Shown in pieces: positions 55,012 through 63,562 of a DNA stretch of 64,000 bases (positions are counted from its first letter, which is position 1; the number at the start of each line of letters is the position of its first letter). The notes beneath the pieces are model-generated. The model searched no databases, was not told the origin of the DNA, and saw nothing but the letters and a program-made list of their open reading frames with translations. The translations under genes and the position numbers were made by a program. The DNA comes from Nonomuraea roseoviolacea subsp. carminata (GTDB lineage: Bacteria > Actinomycetota > Actinomycetes > Streptosporangiales > Streptosporangiaceae): the NCBI RefSeq assembly GCF_024172185.1, contig NZ_JAMZEC010000001.1:372001-436000 (forward strand), given 5' to 3'.

Positions 55012-56193
55012 GTGCCGCACGGCGCGGCGCCGGTTACGCTGCTCGTGCGGTCCGGCGAATCGGGGCGTTCCGACCGCCGCGGGGGCTTTCGGGAGGCAGG
55101 GCTGGAAAGGCGCGGGATCGTCGGCATCGTCCCCATGGTGACGGCCGCCCTGCTCGGCGTGCTCGTCGCCGTCGCGGGGCTCCCTCTGGGCTGGTACGGC
55201 GGGCTGGCCTGCGCGGCGCTCCAGGCGGGCTGTCCGGCCACGGCGCCGCCCGCGGGCAACCTTCCCCGGGCCACCCGGCTGACGGCCGTCCAGGTCGCGC
55301 TGAGCGGCTCGTACGCGGGCCTCGGCGACTCCTACTCCTCCGGCGAGGGCGTCTACGCCCCGGCCGGGCAGGACGACGGCGACGGCGGTACCGGCGCGGA
55401 GCCCGACCCGGGCCGGCTGCCCGCCGGGGAGGGCGCGGCCCCCTGCCACCGGGCGCTCGGCTCGTACGTGCCGCTCGTCGCGGGCGCCCACCGCTTCGGC
55501 GGCGGCGCCGGCTTCTGGGCGTGCAGCGGCGCCACCACCGGCCAGCTCCTGCGCGGCCAGCACGGCCAGCGCCCCCAGGTGGCCCGGGTGGACCGCTCGA
55601 CCAGCCTGGTGACGGTCACCATCGGCGGCAACGACGCCGGGTTCGCCCGCGTGCTGACCGCCTGCATCGTCAAGCTGCCCTGGTCGTCGGCGTGCGTGGA
55701 CCAGGACGCCGAGGTGGCGCGGCGCGTCGACGGGCTGCGGTCGAGCCTGCACGGCGTGCTGCGGGAGCTGCGCTCGCGCGCCCCGCAGGCCCGGATCGTC
55801 GTGCTGGGCTACCCGAGGCCGTTCCCGGCCCGCCCCGCCGACCGCGTGGACAACCTCGGCGTCGACGACCAGCTCTGGCTCAACCGCGTCACCCGGCGGC
55901 TCAACGACGTCATGCGGGAGGCGGCGGCGGGCTTCGACCGGGCGGTCGCGGCGTTCGGCGGGCCGGGCAGCGTGGAGTTCGTGGACGCCTACGACGCGTT
56001 CGACGGCCACGAGGCGGGCACGGCGCAGCCGTACCTCAACCGGCTCATCGTGCACGTCAAGGAGCTGAGCGTGGACAGCCGCAGCTTCCACCCGACGGGC
56101 GCCGGCTACCGGCGCCTCGCCGAGCTGGTCGACCGGCAGATCGTCACGGGGCCGGGCCGCCCGCTGAACAACTTCGTCCTCTCCCGGCCGTGA
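55012..56193 (+). CDS. SGNH/GDSL hydrolase with N-terminal membrane anchor
   Basis: The protein (393 residues from GTG 55012) has a membrane anchor or signal peptide around MVTAALLGVLVAVAGLPLGW and an extracellular SGNH domain. Block I is AGLGDSYSSGEG (nucleophile Ser), Block III VTIGGNDAGF and Block V SFHPTGAGY (His). Cys pairs suggest disulfides. The start is uncertain: GTG 55012 follows GGAGG closely, and ATG 55135 would drop the basic segment before the anchor. It is probably a lipase, esterase or cell-wall deacetylase at the surface. Confidence 0.88.
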   Translation: MPHGAAPVTLLVRSGESGRSDRRGGFREAGLERRGIVGIVPMVTAALLGVLVAVAGLPLGWYGGLACAALQAGCPATAPPAGNLPRATRLTAVQVALSGSYAGLGDSYSSGEGVYAPAGQDDGDGGTGAEPDPGRLPAGEGAAPCHRALGSYVPLVAGAHRFGGGAGFWACSGATTGQLLRGQHGQRPQVARVDRSTSLVTVTIGGNDAGFARVLTACIVKLPWSSACVDQDAEVARRVDGLRSSLHGVLRELRSRAPQARIVVLGYPRPFPARPADRVDNLGVDDQLWLNRVTRRLNDVMREAAAGFDRAVAAFGGPGSVEFVDAYDAFDGHEAGTAQPYLNRLIVHVKELSVDSRSFHPTGAGYRRLAELVDRQIVTGPGRPLNNFVLSRP

Positions 56194-56223
56194 GCGGGGC
56201 CCCGCCGGCCCGGTGAGCCGCCG

Positions 56224-57162
56224 TCACGCGCGGCGGCGCTCCTCGGCCAGGTGCAGGCCCGCCTCGATGACCGCGTTCATGACGGCCGCCAGGCGCTCCT
56301 CGCCCAGCGCCGGAGCCCGGCGGGCCATGCGCGCGACCAGCGACCGCTCCCGCTCCATGTCGCGGCCCGCGAACCCGCCGACCGGCTTGAGCGTCTGCAC
56401 GACGCCCGCCAGCTCGGCGCGCCGCTCCAGGAGCGTCGCCAGGGCCGCGTCGACCCGGTCGATCGCCTCCCGGCACTCCGGCAGCGTGGCGGGCGTCTCG
56501 GGCCGCAGCAGCGCCCCGACGAGCGTCACGGCCTCCCGCGCCGCCCGCAGCTCCTCCGGGTCCACGACACCCATCCCGTACGCGTCCTCGCCCTCGCCCC
56601 CCGGGGCCGCCGGGAGGCCGCCCAGGACGAGGCCGTCGGCGCCGGCCGCGACCGCGGCCGCCGACAGCCCGGGCCGCCCCGTGACGTCGGCCACGACCGG
56701 GCGCCCCGACGCCTCCCGGGCCGCGCGCAGCAGCCCCAGGTCGAGCCGGCCGGTCTCGCACAGGATCACCTCACCGCCACCCTCCATCGCGCAGTAGTCG
56801 GCCAGCCCCAGCCACTCCTCCAGCGACGCCGAGGGCCGCCGCTCCACCACCACGGGCAGGCCCAGCGCCGCCGCGGCGCGCACCAGCGGGATGTCGCGGG
56901 TCCAGGACGCGCCGATCACCACGCCGTCGGCCCGCGCCGCGACGGCGGGCAGGTCGCCGGCGCCCGCGGGCTCCACGAGCGGCACCCTCCCGGCCAGCCC
57001 GTCACGGGCTCCCGGGGGCGGCCACCCGTCCGTGGGGCCGTCATGGGGGCGGGCGACCGGGCGGGCGCGCAGGCTGATCCGGCCCGCGATCACCACCGCG
57101 GGTCCCGCGCCCACGCGCGCCCCGCCCAGCGTGACCACGCGGCGTTCCAAGGTCGAAGACAT
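56224..57162 (-). CDS. Degenerate DAHP-synthase-like domain fused to AroQ chorismate mutase
   Basis: The 312-residue protein has a C-terminal AroQ chorismate mutase (CREAIDRVDAALATLLERRAEL, GRDMERERSLVARMARRAPALG, about 228-310). The N-terminal 220 residues follow a type I DAHP synthase barrel: GARVGAGPAVVIAGRISL for GPCS, SASLEEWLGLADYCAMEGGGEVILCETGRLDL for SATxEEWLxAAEYIxxxGN-VILCERGIR, and PVVADV for PVIVD. The catalytic Lys (LKRG) is now VERR, and GPCS and the metal Cys/His are gone, so that domain is probably not a synthase. It may sense or regulate aromatic flux. Upstream lies a leader peptide with a terminator. Confidence 0.82.
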   Translation of the reverse strand: MSSTLERRVVTLGGARVGAGPAVVIAGRISLRARPVARPHDGPTDGWPPPGARDGLAGRVPLVEPAGAGDLPAVAARADGVVIGASWTRDIPLVRAAAALGLPVVVERRPSASLEEWLGLADYCAMEGGGEVILCETGRLDLGLLRAAREASGRPVVADVTGRPGLSAAAVAAGADGLVLGGLPAAPGGEGEDAYGMGVVDPEELRAAREAVTLVGALLRPETPATLPECREAIDRVDAALATLLERRAELAGVVQTLKPVGGFAGRDMERERSLVARMARRAPALGEERLAAVMNAVIEAGLHLAEERRRA

Positions 57163-57180
57163 CTCGGCTCCTCATCCAGG

Positions 57181-57200
57181 GCCGGCTCGCCGGAGCCGGC
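57181..57200 (-). promoter_or_regulatory. Hairpin after the attenuator in the chorismate mutase leader
   Basis: GCCGGCTC-GCCG-GAGCCGGC is a perfect 8-bp stem just downstream of the terminator and 19 bases before the chorismate mutase start. GAGCCGGCTC recurs inside the leader peptide region (57279-57288), so the two could compete for pairing. Confidence 0.55.
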
Positions 57201-57234
57201 GAAACGAAAAAGGCAGAGACGAGGCGTCTCTGCC
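57201..57234 (-). terminator. Intrinsic terminator in the chorismate mutase leader
   Basis: On the minus strand GGCAGAGACG-CCT-CGTCTCTGCC is a perfect 10-bp stem followed by TTTTTCGTTT. A classical terminator with a T-run, rare in this GC-rich DNA, sits between the leader peptide and the start at 57162. That implies attenuation. Confidence 0.85.
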
Positions 57235-57255
57235 GGTGCCGACTCCAGGTGGTCG

Positions 57256-57312
57256 CTAGCTCACGACCGGCCCTCCCGGAGCCGGCTCGGTAAACGCGTG
57301 GCGACAAGTCAT
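57256..57312 (-). CDS. 18-residue leader peptide upstream of chorismate mutase
   Basis: ATG 57312 opens MTCRHAFTEPAPGGPVVS and stops with TAG at 57256-57258. The stop codon lies in the loop of a hairpin GGTCG-TGAGCTAG-CGACC. CCGGCTCC inside its codons can pair with GGAGTCGG located just before the terminator stem. It holds one Phe and no Trp or Tyr, so it is not a simple aromatic-codon leader. The position and base pairing make it a plausible ribosome-dependent attenuator. Confidence 0.55.
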   Translation of the reverse strand: MTCRHAFTEPAPGGPVVS

Positions 57313-57446
57313 GTCCGAAACCCTACACCCGCCCTCCACCTGCTGGACTGTCCTTCTCACATGGCGGACTGTCCTTCGGGCGAGTCGCCGTTGATCCCTC
57401 GCTATGGGAGTATTTCTTGGCCTAGAGGAGGGGTTTGAGGCCGTTG

Positions 57447-59360
57447 ATGTCGGATCGCAAACGGGACGGACGCCGCATCGCCGGCCGCTACCAGTTGCAG
57501 GAACCCATCGGCAAGGGCGGCATGGGCATCGTGTGGCGGGCCTATGACGAGCTCCTGGACCGTGAGGTCGCGGTCAAGGAGGTCCGCTACGCCGCCGCGC
57601 TGGGCGACGAGGTGCAGCTCCTCAACCGGCGCACGATGCGCGAGGCGAGGGCGGCGGCCAGGTTCGAGCACCCCAACGTGATCGTCGTGCACGACGTGAT
57701 CGAGGAGGACGACCGTCCCTGGATCGTCATGCAGCTCGTCCCGTCGCGCTCGCTGGGCGCGGTCATCAAGCAGGACGGGCCGCTGAAGCCGCGCCGGGTC
57801 GCCGAGATCGGCCTGGCCGTGCTGGAGGCGCTGCACCGGGCGCACGAGGCGGGGGTGCTCCACCGCGACGTCAAGCCCGAGAACGTGCTGCTCGCCGACG
57901 ACGGCCGGGTCGTGCTCACCGACTTCGGCATCGCCACGCTGGAGACCGAGACGCAGCTCACGGTGACCGGCCTGGCCGGCACCCCGGCGTTCATCGCGCC
58001 CGAGCGGCTCAAGGGCCTGCCGGCGCGGCGCGAGTCCGACCTGTGGTCGCTCGGCGCGACGCTCTACACGGCCCTGGAGGGCCGCTCGCCGCACGAGCGG
58101 GGCATGGCGCTGGCCACCATGCACGCCGTCCTCACCGACCCGCCGGACCCCGCGCCGCACGCCGGCCCGCTGGCCGGGGTGATCGACCTGCTGCTCGCCA
58201 AGGAGCCGGTCCAGCGGCCCACGTACGAGGAGACGGCGCGCATGCTGCGCCAGGTCATCACGCCGCCGGTGCCGCAGCAGTCTCCCGCCCCCACGGCGCA
58301 GATGCCGGCGGCGACCGCGCAGCTCCCGGCCCAGCCGTCCGCCGAGGCCGGGACACGGCCCCGCCGCCGCTTCGGCCGCCAGGCGCCGCCCGTCCAGCCG
58401 CCCGTTCAGCAGGCGGTGCCGGTCGAGGACGACACGCCGACCGACCCCAACCTGCTCGCGCCCGAGCCGGCGCGCCCCGCGCCCGCCCCGCGCGCCCCCG
58501 TGTCGGGAGGCTCGAAGGGCTTCGGCCACGATCCGACCCCGCCCGAGACCGGCGTGCGCATCACCGCGGCCGCCCCCGAGCCGGACAAGGCGGACGAGCC
58601 CACGGTCGGCTCGTCGCGGTCCGAATCGGGCCGCCGCCTGGGCCCGGTCGTCGCGGCGGCCGCCGCCGTGGCCCTCGTCGCGGGCGTGGGCGGCTACCTC
58701 GGGCTGAACTCGGCCCCCGACGACCGCCCGGTCAAGTCGGCCGACGCCTCGGCCACGGGGCCCGCCACGTCCGCGAAGGGCTCCACCCCGGCGTCGCCGT
58801 CCGCGCCGGCCTCGGCGTCCCCGTCGGACGCGAAGCCGTCCCCGTCGGCGACGCCCACCCCCACCGCGTCGCCGACCCCCACCGAGGAGAAGACGCCCGA
58901 TCCGGCCGACGCGCTGCCCAAGGGCTGGCACATGTACAAGGACAAGAAGTGGGGCTTCTCCGTCGGGCTGCCCAAGGACTGGGACGTGTGGGACCGGCGG
59001 GGCCGGCAGGTCCTGTTCAAGGGTCCGGGCGGGGCCTCCAACGCGTACCTCATGATCGAGACGGCGAAGAAGGCGGGCAGCGACCCCTACAAGGACTGGA
59101 AGAAGCAGGAACCGGACCTCAAGAACAACTTCGGCGGCTACCACAAGCTCGGCATCAAGAAGGTCGACTACCAGAAGGCCGCGGCCGACTGGGACTTCAC
59201 GTGGAACACCAACACGGGCCCGACCCGGGTCCGCAACCGCGGCTTCATCACCGACAACGGCAAGGCGTACGCCATCTACTGGCACACGCTGAAGGACCAC
59301 TGGGAGGACGACTACCACTTCTTCGAGGGCTTCTGCGCCACCTTCAAGCCCGCGAAGTAG
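57447..59360 (+). CDS. PknB-like Ser/Thr kinase A with extracellular domain
   Basis: The 637-residue kinase has an N-terminal kinase domain with GKGGMG loop, REVAVKEV (catalytic Lys), HRDVKPENVLL, LTDFGIA and GTPAFIAPERL. A Pro-rich linker follows, then one membrane segment at about 394-418, a Ser/Thr/Pro stalk and an extracellular domain (about 490-637) starting GWHMYKDKKWGFSVGLPKDW. That domain is PsbP/LpqN-like in appearance and is homologous to the one in kinase B. The gene is preceded by AGAGGAGGGG. TTGs at 57435 and 57444 are alternative starts. Confidence 0.94.
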   Translation: MSDRKRDGRRIAGRYQLQEPIGKGGMGIVWRAYDELLDREVAVKEVRYAAALGDEVQLLNRRTMREARAAARFEHPNVIVVHDVIEEDDRPWIVMQLVPSRSLGAVIKQDGPLKPRRVAEIGLAVLEALHRAHEAGVLHRDVKPENVLLADDGRVVLTDFGIATLETETQLTVTGLAGTPAFIAPERLKGLPARRESDLWSLGATLYTALEGRSPHERGMALATMHAVLTDPPDPAPHAGPLAGVIDLLLAKEPVQRPTYEETARMLRQVITPPVPQQSPAPTAQMPAATAQLPAQPSAEAGTRPRRRFGRQAPPVQPPVQQAVPVEDDTPTDPNLLAPEPARPAPAPRAPVSGGSKGFGHDPTPPETGVRITAAAPEPDKADEPTVGSSRSESGRRLGPVVAAAAAVALVAGVGGYLGLNSAPDDRPVKSADASATGPATSAKGSTPASPSAPASASPSDAKPSPSATPTPTASPTPTEEKTPDPADALPKGWHMYKDKKWGFSVGLPKDWDVWDRRGRQVLFKGPGGASNAYLMIETAKKAGSDPYKDWKKQEPDLKNNFGGYHKLGIKKVDYQKAAADWDFTWNTNTGPTRVRNRGFITDNGKAYAIYWHTLKDHWEDDYHFFEGFCATFKPAK

Positions 59361-59370
59361 GCTGCGCCGC

Positions 59371-60918
59371 GTGAGCAAGGAGGTCGGCGGGCGCTATCGC
59401 CTCATCGAGCCGCTCGGCGAGGGCGGCATGGGCGTGGTCTGGCGCGCCCACGACCGGCTGCTCGACCGCACGGTCGCGGTCAAGGAGGTGCGCTACACCG
59501 GGGTCGGCGACGACCAGCGGGCCGACCTCAACCGCCGCACCATCCGCGAGGCGCGGGCGGCCGGCCGCCTCGACCACCCGTCGGTGGTGGTGATCCACGA
59601 CGTCGTCGAGGAGGACGGGCGGCCGTGGATCGTCATGCAGCTCGTCCCGTCGCGGTCGCTGGCGCAGGTGCTCGCCGAGCAGGGGCCGCTGCCGGTCGAG
59701 CGGGTGGCGCTCATCGGCGAGCGGGTGCTCGGCGCGCTGCGCGCCGCCCACGCCACCGGCGTCCTGCACCGCGACGTCAAGCCCGAGAACGTGCTGCTCG
59801 CGCACGACGGCCGGGTCGTGCTGACCGACTTCGGCATCGCCACCCTGGAGGCCGAGCCGGGGCTGACCGCCACGGGCGGGCTCGTGGGCACGCCCGCGTA
59901 CATGCCGCCCGAGCGGCTCAACGGCGAGCCCGCGCGGCCCGAGTCCGACCTGTGGTCGCTGGGCGCGACGCTGTACGCGGCCGTGGAGGGCGCCCCGGCG
60001 TACCGGCGCGACTCCTGGGCGGCCACCGTGGCGGCCATCCTGCACGACGACCCGGCGCCGCCCGTCCGCGCGGGCGCGCTGACCCCGGTGATCACGGGGA
60101 TGATGCGCCGCGACCCGGCGGCCCGGATGCCGGCCGGCGAGGCGGCGCACCTGCTGGGGATGATCGCCTCCGCCCCCTCCGGCCACACGGTCCCCGTGTC
60201 GGCCTCCCGGGGGCGCCCGCCCGCGCGGCGGCGGCTCATGGTGCCCGCCGCGATCGCGCTGGCCGCGGTGCTGGCCGCGGGCGGCACGCTGCTGGTGGTC
60301 CGGGCGAGCGGCCTCCTGGCTCAGGGCGGCACCTCCTCCGCGCTGACGGGCACACCGGCCACGACAGGCCAACCCACCCCCACCGCCACCCCGGAGGCCA
60401 CCGAGCCGACCGGGAAGGCGGAGCCGAGCGCGACGGCCACCCCCGGGGGGAGCGGCATGGACGTGCCGCCGGGCTGGCGCGCGTACCGGAACGCCGAGGG
60501 CGGCTTCTCCATGGCCGTCCCGCGCGGCTGGTCCGTCGTCAAGAGCTCCACCCGCGACAGCGTGACCGTGCGCGGCCCCGGCGTCCCGGGCATGTTCATC
60601 GTCGAGTGGACCGTGCCCGAGGGGTCGTGGCCCGGGCCCGTGCGGCACTGGCAGGGGCTGGAGAAGGAGATCCTCGGCCGGGGCGAGTTCCCCGGCTACC
60701 ACCGGATCGGCATCGAGCCGACCACGTTCCTGGGGCGGCCGGCGGCCGACTGGGAGTACACGTGGCGGCGCGCCGGCGCCCTCGTGCACGTGCTCAACCG
60801 CGGATTCCGGACCACCGCGGGCCGGCCGTACGCGCTGTACTGGGAGGCGCCCGACTCCAGGTGGAGCCGCGACCGCCGCTACTTCGACACCTTCACCGGC
60901 ACGTTCGCCACGCTCTGA
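59371..60918 (+). CDS. PknB-like Ser/Thr kinase B with the same extracellular domain
   Basis: The 515-residue paralogue of kinase A has GEGGMG, TVAVKEV, HRDVKPENVLL, LTDFGIA and GTPAYMPPERL, with one membrane segment near 288-312. The extracellular domain at about 367-515 begins GWRAYRNAEGGFSMAVPRGW and includes ADWEYTWRRAGALVHVLNRG, clearly related to kinase A. It starts at GTG 59371, ten bp after kinase A, so they are probably co-transcribed. The linker is shorter than in kinase A. Tandem duplication of one ancestral kinase is likely. Confidence 0.94.
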   Translation: MSKEVGGRYRLIEPLGEGGMGVVWRAHDRLLDRTVAVKEVRYTGVGDDQRADLNRRTIREARAAGRLDHPSVVVIHDVVEEDGRPWIVMQLVPSRSLAQVLAEQGPLPVERVALIGERVLGALRAAHATGVLHRDVKPENVLLAHDGRVVLTDFGIATLEAEPGLTATGGLVGTPAYMPPERLNGEPARPESDLWSLGATLYAAVEGAPAYRRDSWAATVAAILHDDPAPPVRAGALTPVITGMMRRDPAARMPAGEAAHLLGMIASAPSGHTVPVSASRGRPPARRRLMVPAAIALAAVLAAGGTLLVVRASGLLAQGGTSSALTGTPATTGQPTPTATPEATEPTGKAEPSATATPGGSGMDVPPGWRAYRNAEGGFSMAVPRGWSVVKSSTRDSVTVRGPGVPGMFIVEWTVPEGSWPGPVRHWQGLEKEILGRGEFPGYHRIGIEPTTFLGRPAADWEYTWRRAGALVHVLNRGFRTTAGRPYALYWEAPDSRWSRDRRYFDTFTGTFATL

Positions 60919-60979
60919 CCCGGTCTTTAATCCGGCGAGGTGTGCGCTTGGGAGGGGCTTTATCGGGTAGGCGGCCCGC

Positions 60980-62509
60980 ATGTCCGATTCAGCGGTAATG
61001 GTCGGTGGACGCTACCGGCTGCTCAGGACCATCGGCCAGGGCGGCATGGGTACGGTCTGGCACGCCCACGACGAGGTTCTCGGCCGTGACGTGGCCGTCA
61101 AGGAGATCCACCCGCCGCCCGACCTCAACGGTCCGGAGCGCGACGTGTTCAGCGTGCGCACCTTCCGCGAGGCGCGGGCCGCGGGCCGGGTCGCGCACCC
61201 CGGCGTGGCGGCCGTCTACGACGTGCTGGAGGAAGGCGGCCACCCGTGGATCGTCATGCAGCTCGTCCGGTCGCGGACGCTGGGCGAGCTGGTGCGCGAG
61301 GAGGGGCCGCTGCCCCCGGCCCGGGTGGCGGAGATCGGCCTGCAACTGCTGGAGGCGCTGCGCGCCGCGCACGCGGCCGGCGTCCTGCACCGCGACGTCA
61401 AGCCGGACAACGTGCTGCTCGCCGAGGACGGCCGGGCGGTGCTGACCGACTTCGGTATCGCCACCACCGAGGACGAGGCGCCCGTCACCAGGACCGGCAT
61501 CCTCGTCGGCACGCCCGCGTTCATGGCGCCGGAGCGGGCCGCGGGCGGCCAGGCCGTGCCGGAGTCGGACCTGTGGTCGCTGGGCGTGACCCTGTACCTG
61601 GCCGTGGAGGGCCACTCCCCCTTCCAGCGGGCGCACGCGCTGGCCACGCTGGGCGCCGTACTGCACTCCGAGCCGCCGCCGCTGGCCCGCGCGGGCGCGC
61701 TCGCGCCGGTGCTGCTCGGGCTGCTGCGCAAGGACCCGGCGGAGCGGATGAGCCTGGACGAGGCGCGCTGGCGGCTGCACGCGGTCGTCGCGGGCAGCGC
61801 GCCGGAGCCGACGGCCCCGGTCGCTGTCCCGGCGGGCGGCGTGACCGCCCCCGGCGCCGCCCAGGGCGCGCCGCTCAAGGACGTCGCGGGCGCCGCCCCC
61901 GCCGTTGCCGCCGCGCACGCCGCTCCGGCCCCGGCGGCCGAGGCGACTCCCCCCGTGCCCGTCCCGGCGGCGGCCCGCAGGCGCAGGCCGCCGCTGGCGG
62001 CGCTCGTCGCGGGGGCCGCGGCCGTCGCCGTCCTCACGGGCGGCGCCGCCTGGTGGACGAACCAGCCGGCCGGTCGCGCCCGTACGCCGGCGACGGTCCC
62101 CGCCGTGGTCTCCTCCGCGGTCCCGTCCGAGAAGCCCGGCAAGGGGCCGGGCACGGAGCCCGCCACCGACCGCAGGACGAGCACCCCGGCCACCCCCTCC
62201 GGCAGGCGGCCCGTACGGCAGGGCACCGTGCCCACCGGCGGCCCCACCCACCGGCCCACGTCGAGGGCCACGCGCGAGCCCACCACCCAGCCGACGAAGC
62301 CCAGCGCCAAGCCCACCAGGAAGCCCACGCAGACCCCCACCAGGAAGCCCACGACCAAGCCCAGCGTCAAGGCGACCAAGAAGCCGACGCCCGGCAAGTC
62401 GAGGAAGGCCGACGAGCAGGCGTCGCGCGAGCCCGGCCAGGTGGACCCGGCCGGCACGGGCCGCGCGGTCAAGAAGCCGAAGAAGGCCAAGCACGGCAAG
62501 CACGCCTGA
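60980..62509 (+). CDS. PknB-like Ser/Thr kinase C with Lys/Thr/Pro tail
   Basis: The 509-residue kinase has GQGGMG, DVAVKEI, HRDVKPDNVLL, LTDFGIA and GTPAFMAPERA, a membrane segment near 338-356, and an outer tail of about 150 residues rich in Lys, Thr and Pro (PTRKPTQTPTRKPTTKP). The sensor domain of kinases A and B is absent. The tail may attach to the cell wall or be a target of kinase activity. The ATG at 60980 lies 61 bp after kinase B. The three genes look like a duplicated set with one diverged copy. Confidence 0.93.
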   Translation: MSDSAVMVGGRYRLLRTIGQGGMGTVWHAHDEVLGRDVAVKEIHPPPDLNGPERDVFSVRTFREARAAGRVAHPGVAAVYDVLEEGGHPWIVMQLVRSRTLGELVREEGPLPPARVAEIGLQLLEALRAAHAAGVLHRDVKPDNVLLAEDGRAVLTDFGIATTEDEAPVTRTGILVGTPAFMAPERAAGGQAVPESDLWSLGVTLYLAVEGHSPFQRAHALATLGAVLHSEPPPLARAGALAPVLLGLLRKDPAERMSLDEARWRLHAVVAGSAPEPTAPVAVPAGGVTAPGAAQGAPLKDVAGAAPAVAAAHAAPAPAAEATPPVPVPAAARRRRPPLAALVAGAAAVAVLTGGAAWWTNQPAGRARTPATVPAVVSSAVPSEKPGKGPGTEPATDRRTSTPATPSGRRPVRQGTVPTGGPTHRPTSRATREPTTQPTKPSAKPTRKPTQTPTRKPTTKPSVKATKKPTPGKSRKADEQASREPGQVDPAGTGRAVKKPKKAKHGKHA

Positions 62510-62550
62510 CGACGGACGGACCCGGCGCGGTCGGCGGCACGCCTGACGAC
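62501..62550. repeat. Direct repeat of the kinase C stop region
   Basis: CACGCCTGACGAC at 62501-62513 includes the last codons and TGA of kinase C. The same 13-mer recurs at 62538-62550, 37 bp further. The 123-bp gap to rluD holds no gene. Confidence 0.8.
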
Positions 62551-62614
62551 AGGCGGGCCGGACGCGGCCAGGAGCAGGACAGGCGGCGAGGGCCGGGCGA
62601 CGAGGGCCCGGCAC

Positions 62615-62646
62615 GGTCAGGACTCGGCGCGGTCAGGACTCGGCGC
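62615..62646. repeat. 16-bp tandem duplication at the rluD 3' end
   Basis: GGTCAGGACTCGGCGC occurs exactly at 62615-62630 and 62631-62646. The inner copy encodes the last residues and stop of RluD on the minus strand. The outer copy repeats them beyond the stop. Confidence 0.95.
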
Positions 62647-63562
62647 GGACCAGGTCGAGGGCCTGCTGCAGGTCCTCGGGATAGTCGGTCTGGAACGACA
62701 TCCACTCGCCGCTCGACGGGTGCTCGAACCCGAGCGACACCGCGTGCAGCCACTGCCGCCCGACGCCGAGGCGCGCGGCCAGCGTGGGGTCGGCGCCGTA
62801 CAGCAGGTCGCCCACGCAGGGATGGCGCAGCGCGGACATGTGCACCCGGATCTGGTGGGTGCGGCCCGTCTCCAGCTTGATGTCGAGCAGCGACGCCGCC
62901 CGGAACGCCTCGATCGTGTCGTAGTGGGTGACCGACGGCTTGCCGCCCGCCACGACCGCGAACCGGCCGTCGCCCGACGGGTGCCGGTCGATGGGGGCGT
63001 CCACCGTGCCCCGGAACGGGTCGGGGTGGCCCTGCACCAGCGCGTGGTAGCGCTTGTCGACCGTGCGCTCCTTGAAGGCGCGCTTGAGGTGGGAGTAGGC
63101 GTGCTCGCTCTTGGCGACGACCATCGCGCCGGTGGTGTTGGCGTCGAGCCGGTGCACGATGCCCTGGCGCTCGGCGGCGCCGCTGGTGGCGATCGTGTGA
63201 CCGGCGCCCAGCAGCCCGCCGATCACGGTGGGGCCGGTCCAGCCGACCGTGGGGTGCGCGGCGACGCCGATCGGCTTGTTCACCACGACGATGTCGTCGT
63301 CCTCGTACACCAGCCGCATGCCGGGCACCGGCTCGGCGACGGGCATGGGCGTGGTGACCGGGGGCGGCAGCGTGACCTCCAGCCAGGCGCCCGCCTGGAC
63401 GCGGTCGGACTTGGCCGGCTCGCGGCCGTCGACGGTCACCTCGCCGGCACCGATCAGCTCGGCCGCCCGGGTGCGCGAGAAGCCGAACAGCCGGGACAGG
63501 GCGGCGTCCAGGCGCTCGCCCTCCAGCCCGTCGGGCACGGGGAGGCTGCGGTGCTCGCTCAC
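62633..63562 (-). CDS. rluD: RluA-family pseudouridine synthase (RluD-like)
   Basis: The 309-residue enzyme has an N-terminal S4 domain ([23 protein letters not shown]) and the RluA catalytic domain with [32 protein letters not shown] (catalytic Asp), [22 protein letters not shown]. It modifies 23S rRNA. GTG 63562 overlaps the lspA stop (GTGA). It is the usual lspA-rluD pair. Confidence 0.95.
   Translation of the reverse strand: MSEHRSLPVPDGLEGERLDAALSRLFGFSRTRAAELIGAGEVTVDGREPAKSDRVQAGAWLEVTLPPPVTTPMPVAEPVPGMRLVYEDDDIVVVNKPIGVAAHPTVGWTGPTVIGGLLGAGHTIATSGAAERQGIVHRLDANTTGAMVVAKSEHAYSHLKRAFKERTVDKRYHALVQGHPDPFRGTVDAPIDRHPSGDGRFAVVAGGKPSVTHYDTIEAFRAASLLDIKLETGRTHQIRVHMSALRHPCVGDLLYGADPTLAARLGVGRQWLHAVSLGFEHPSSGEWMSFQTDYPEDLQQALDLVRAES

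Noticed and set aside
51368..55141. Very long plus-strand open frame opposite dnaE
   Set aside because: It is an antisense shadow of dnaE; the Val/Asp/Arg/Gly-rich composition and lack of a ribosome site argue against it.
57181..57312. T-box riboswitch ahead of chorismate mutase
   Set aside because: GGCACCG is present, but the conserved AGGGTGGNACCGCG box, the specifier loop and the needed length are absent.
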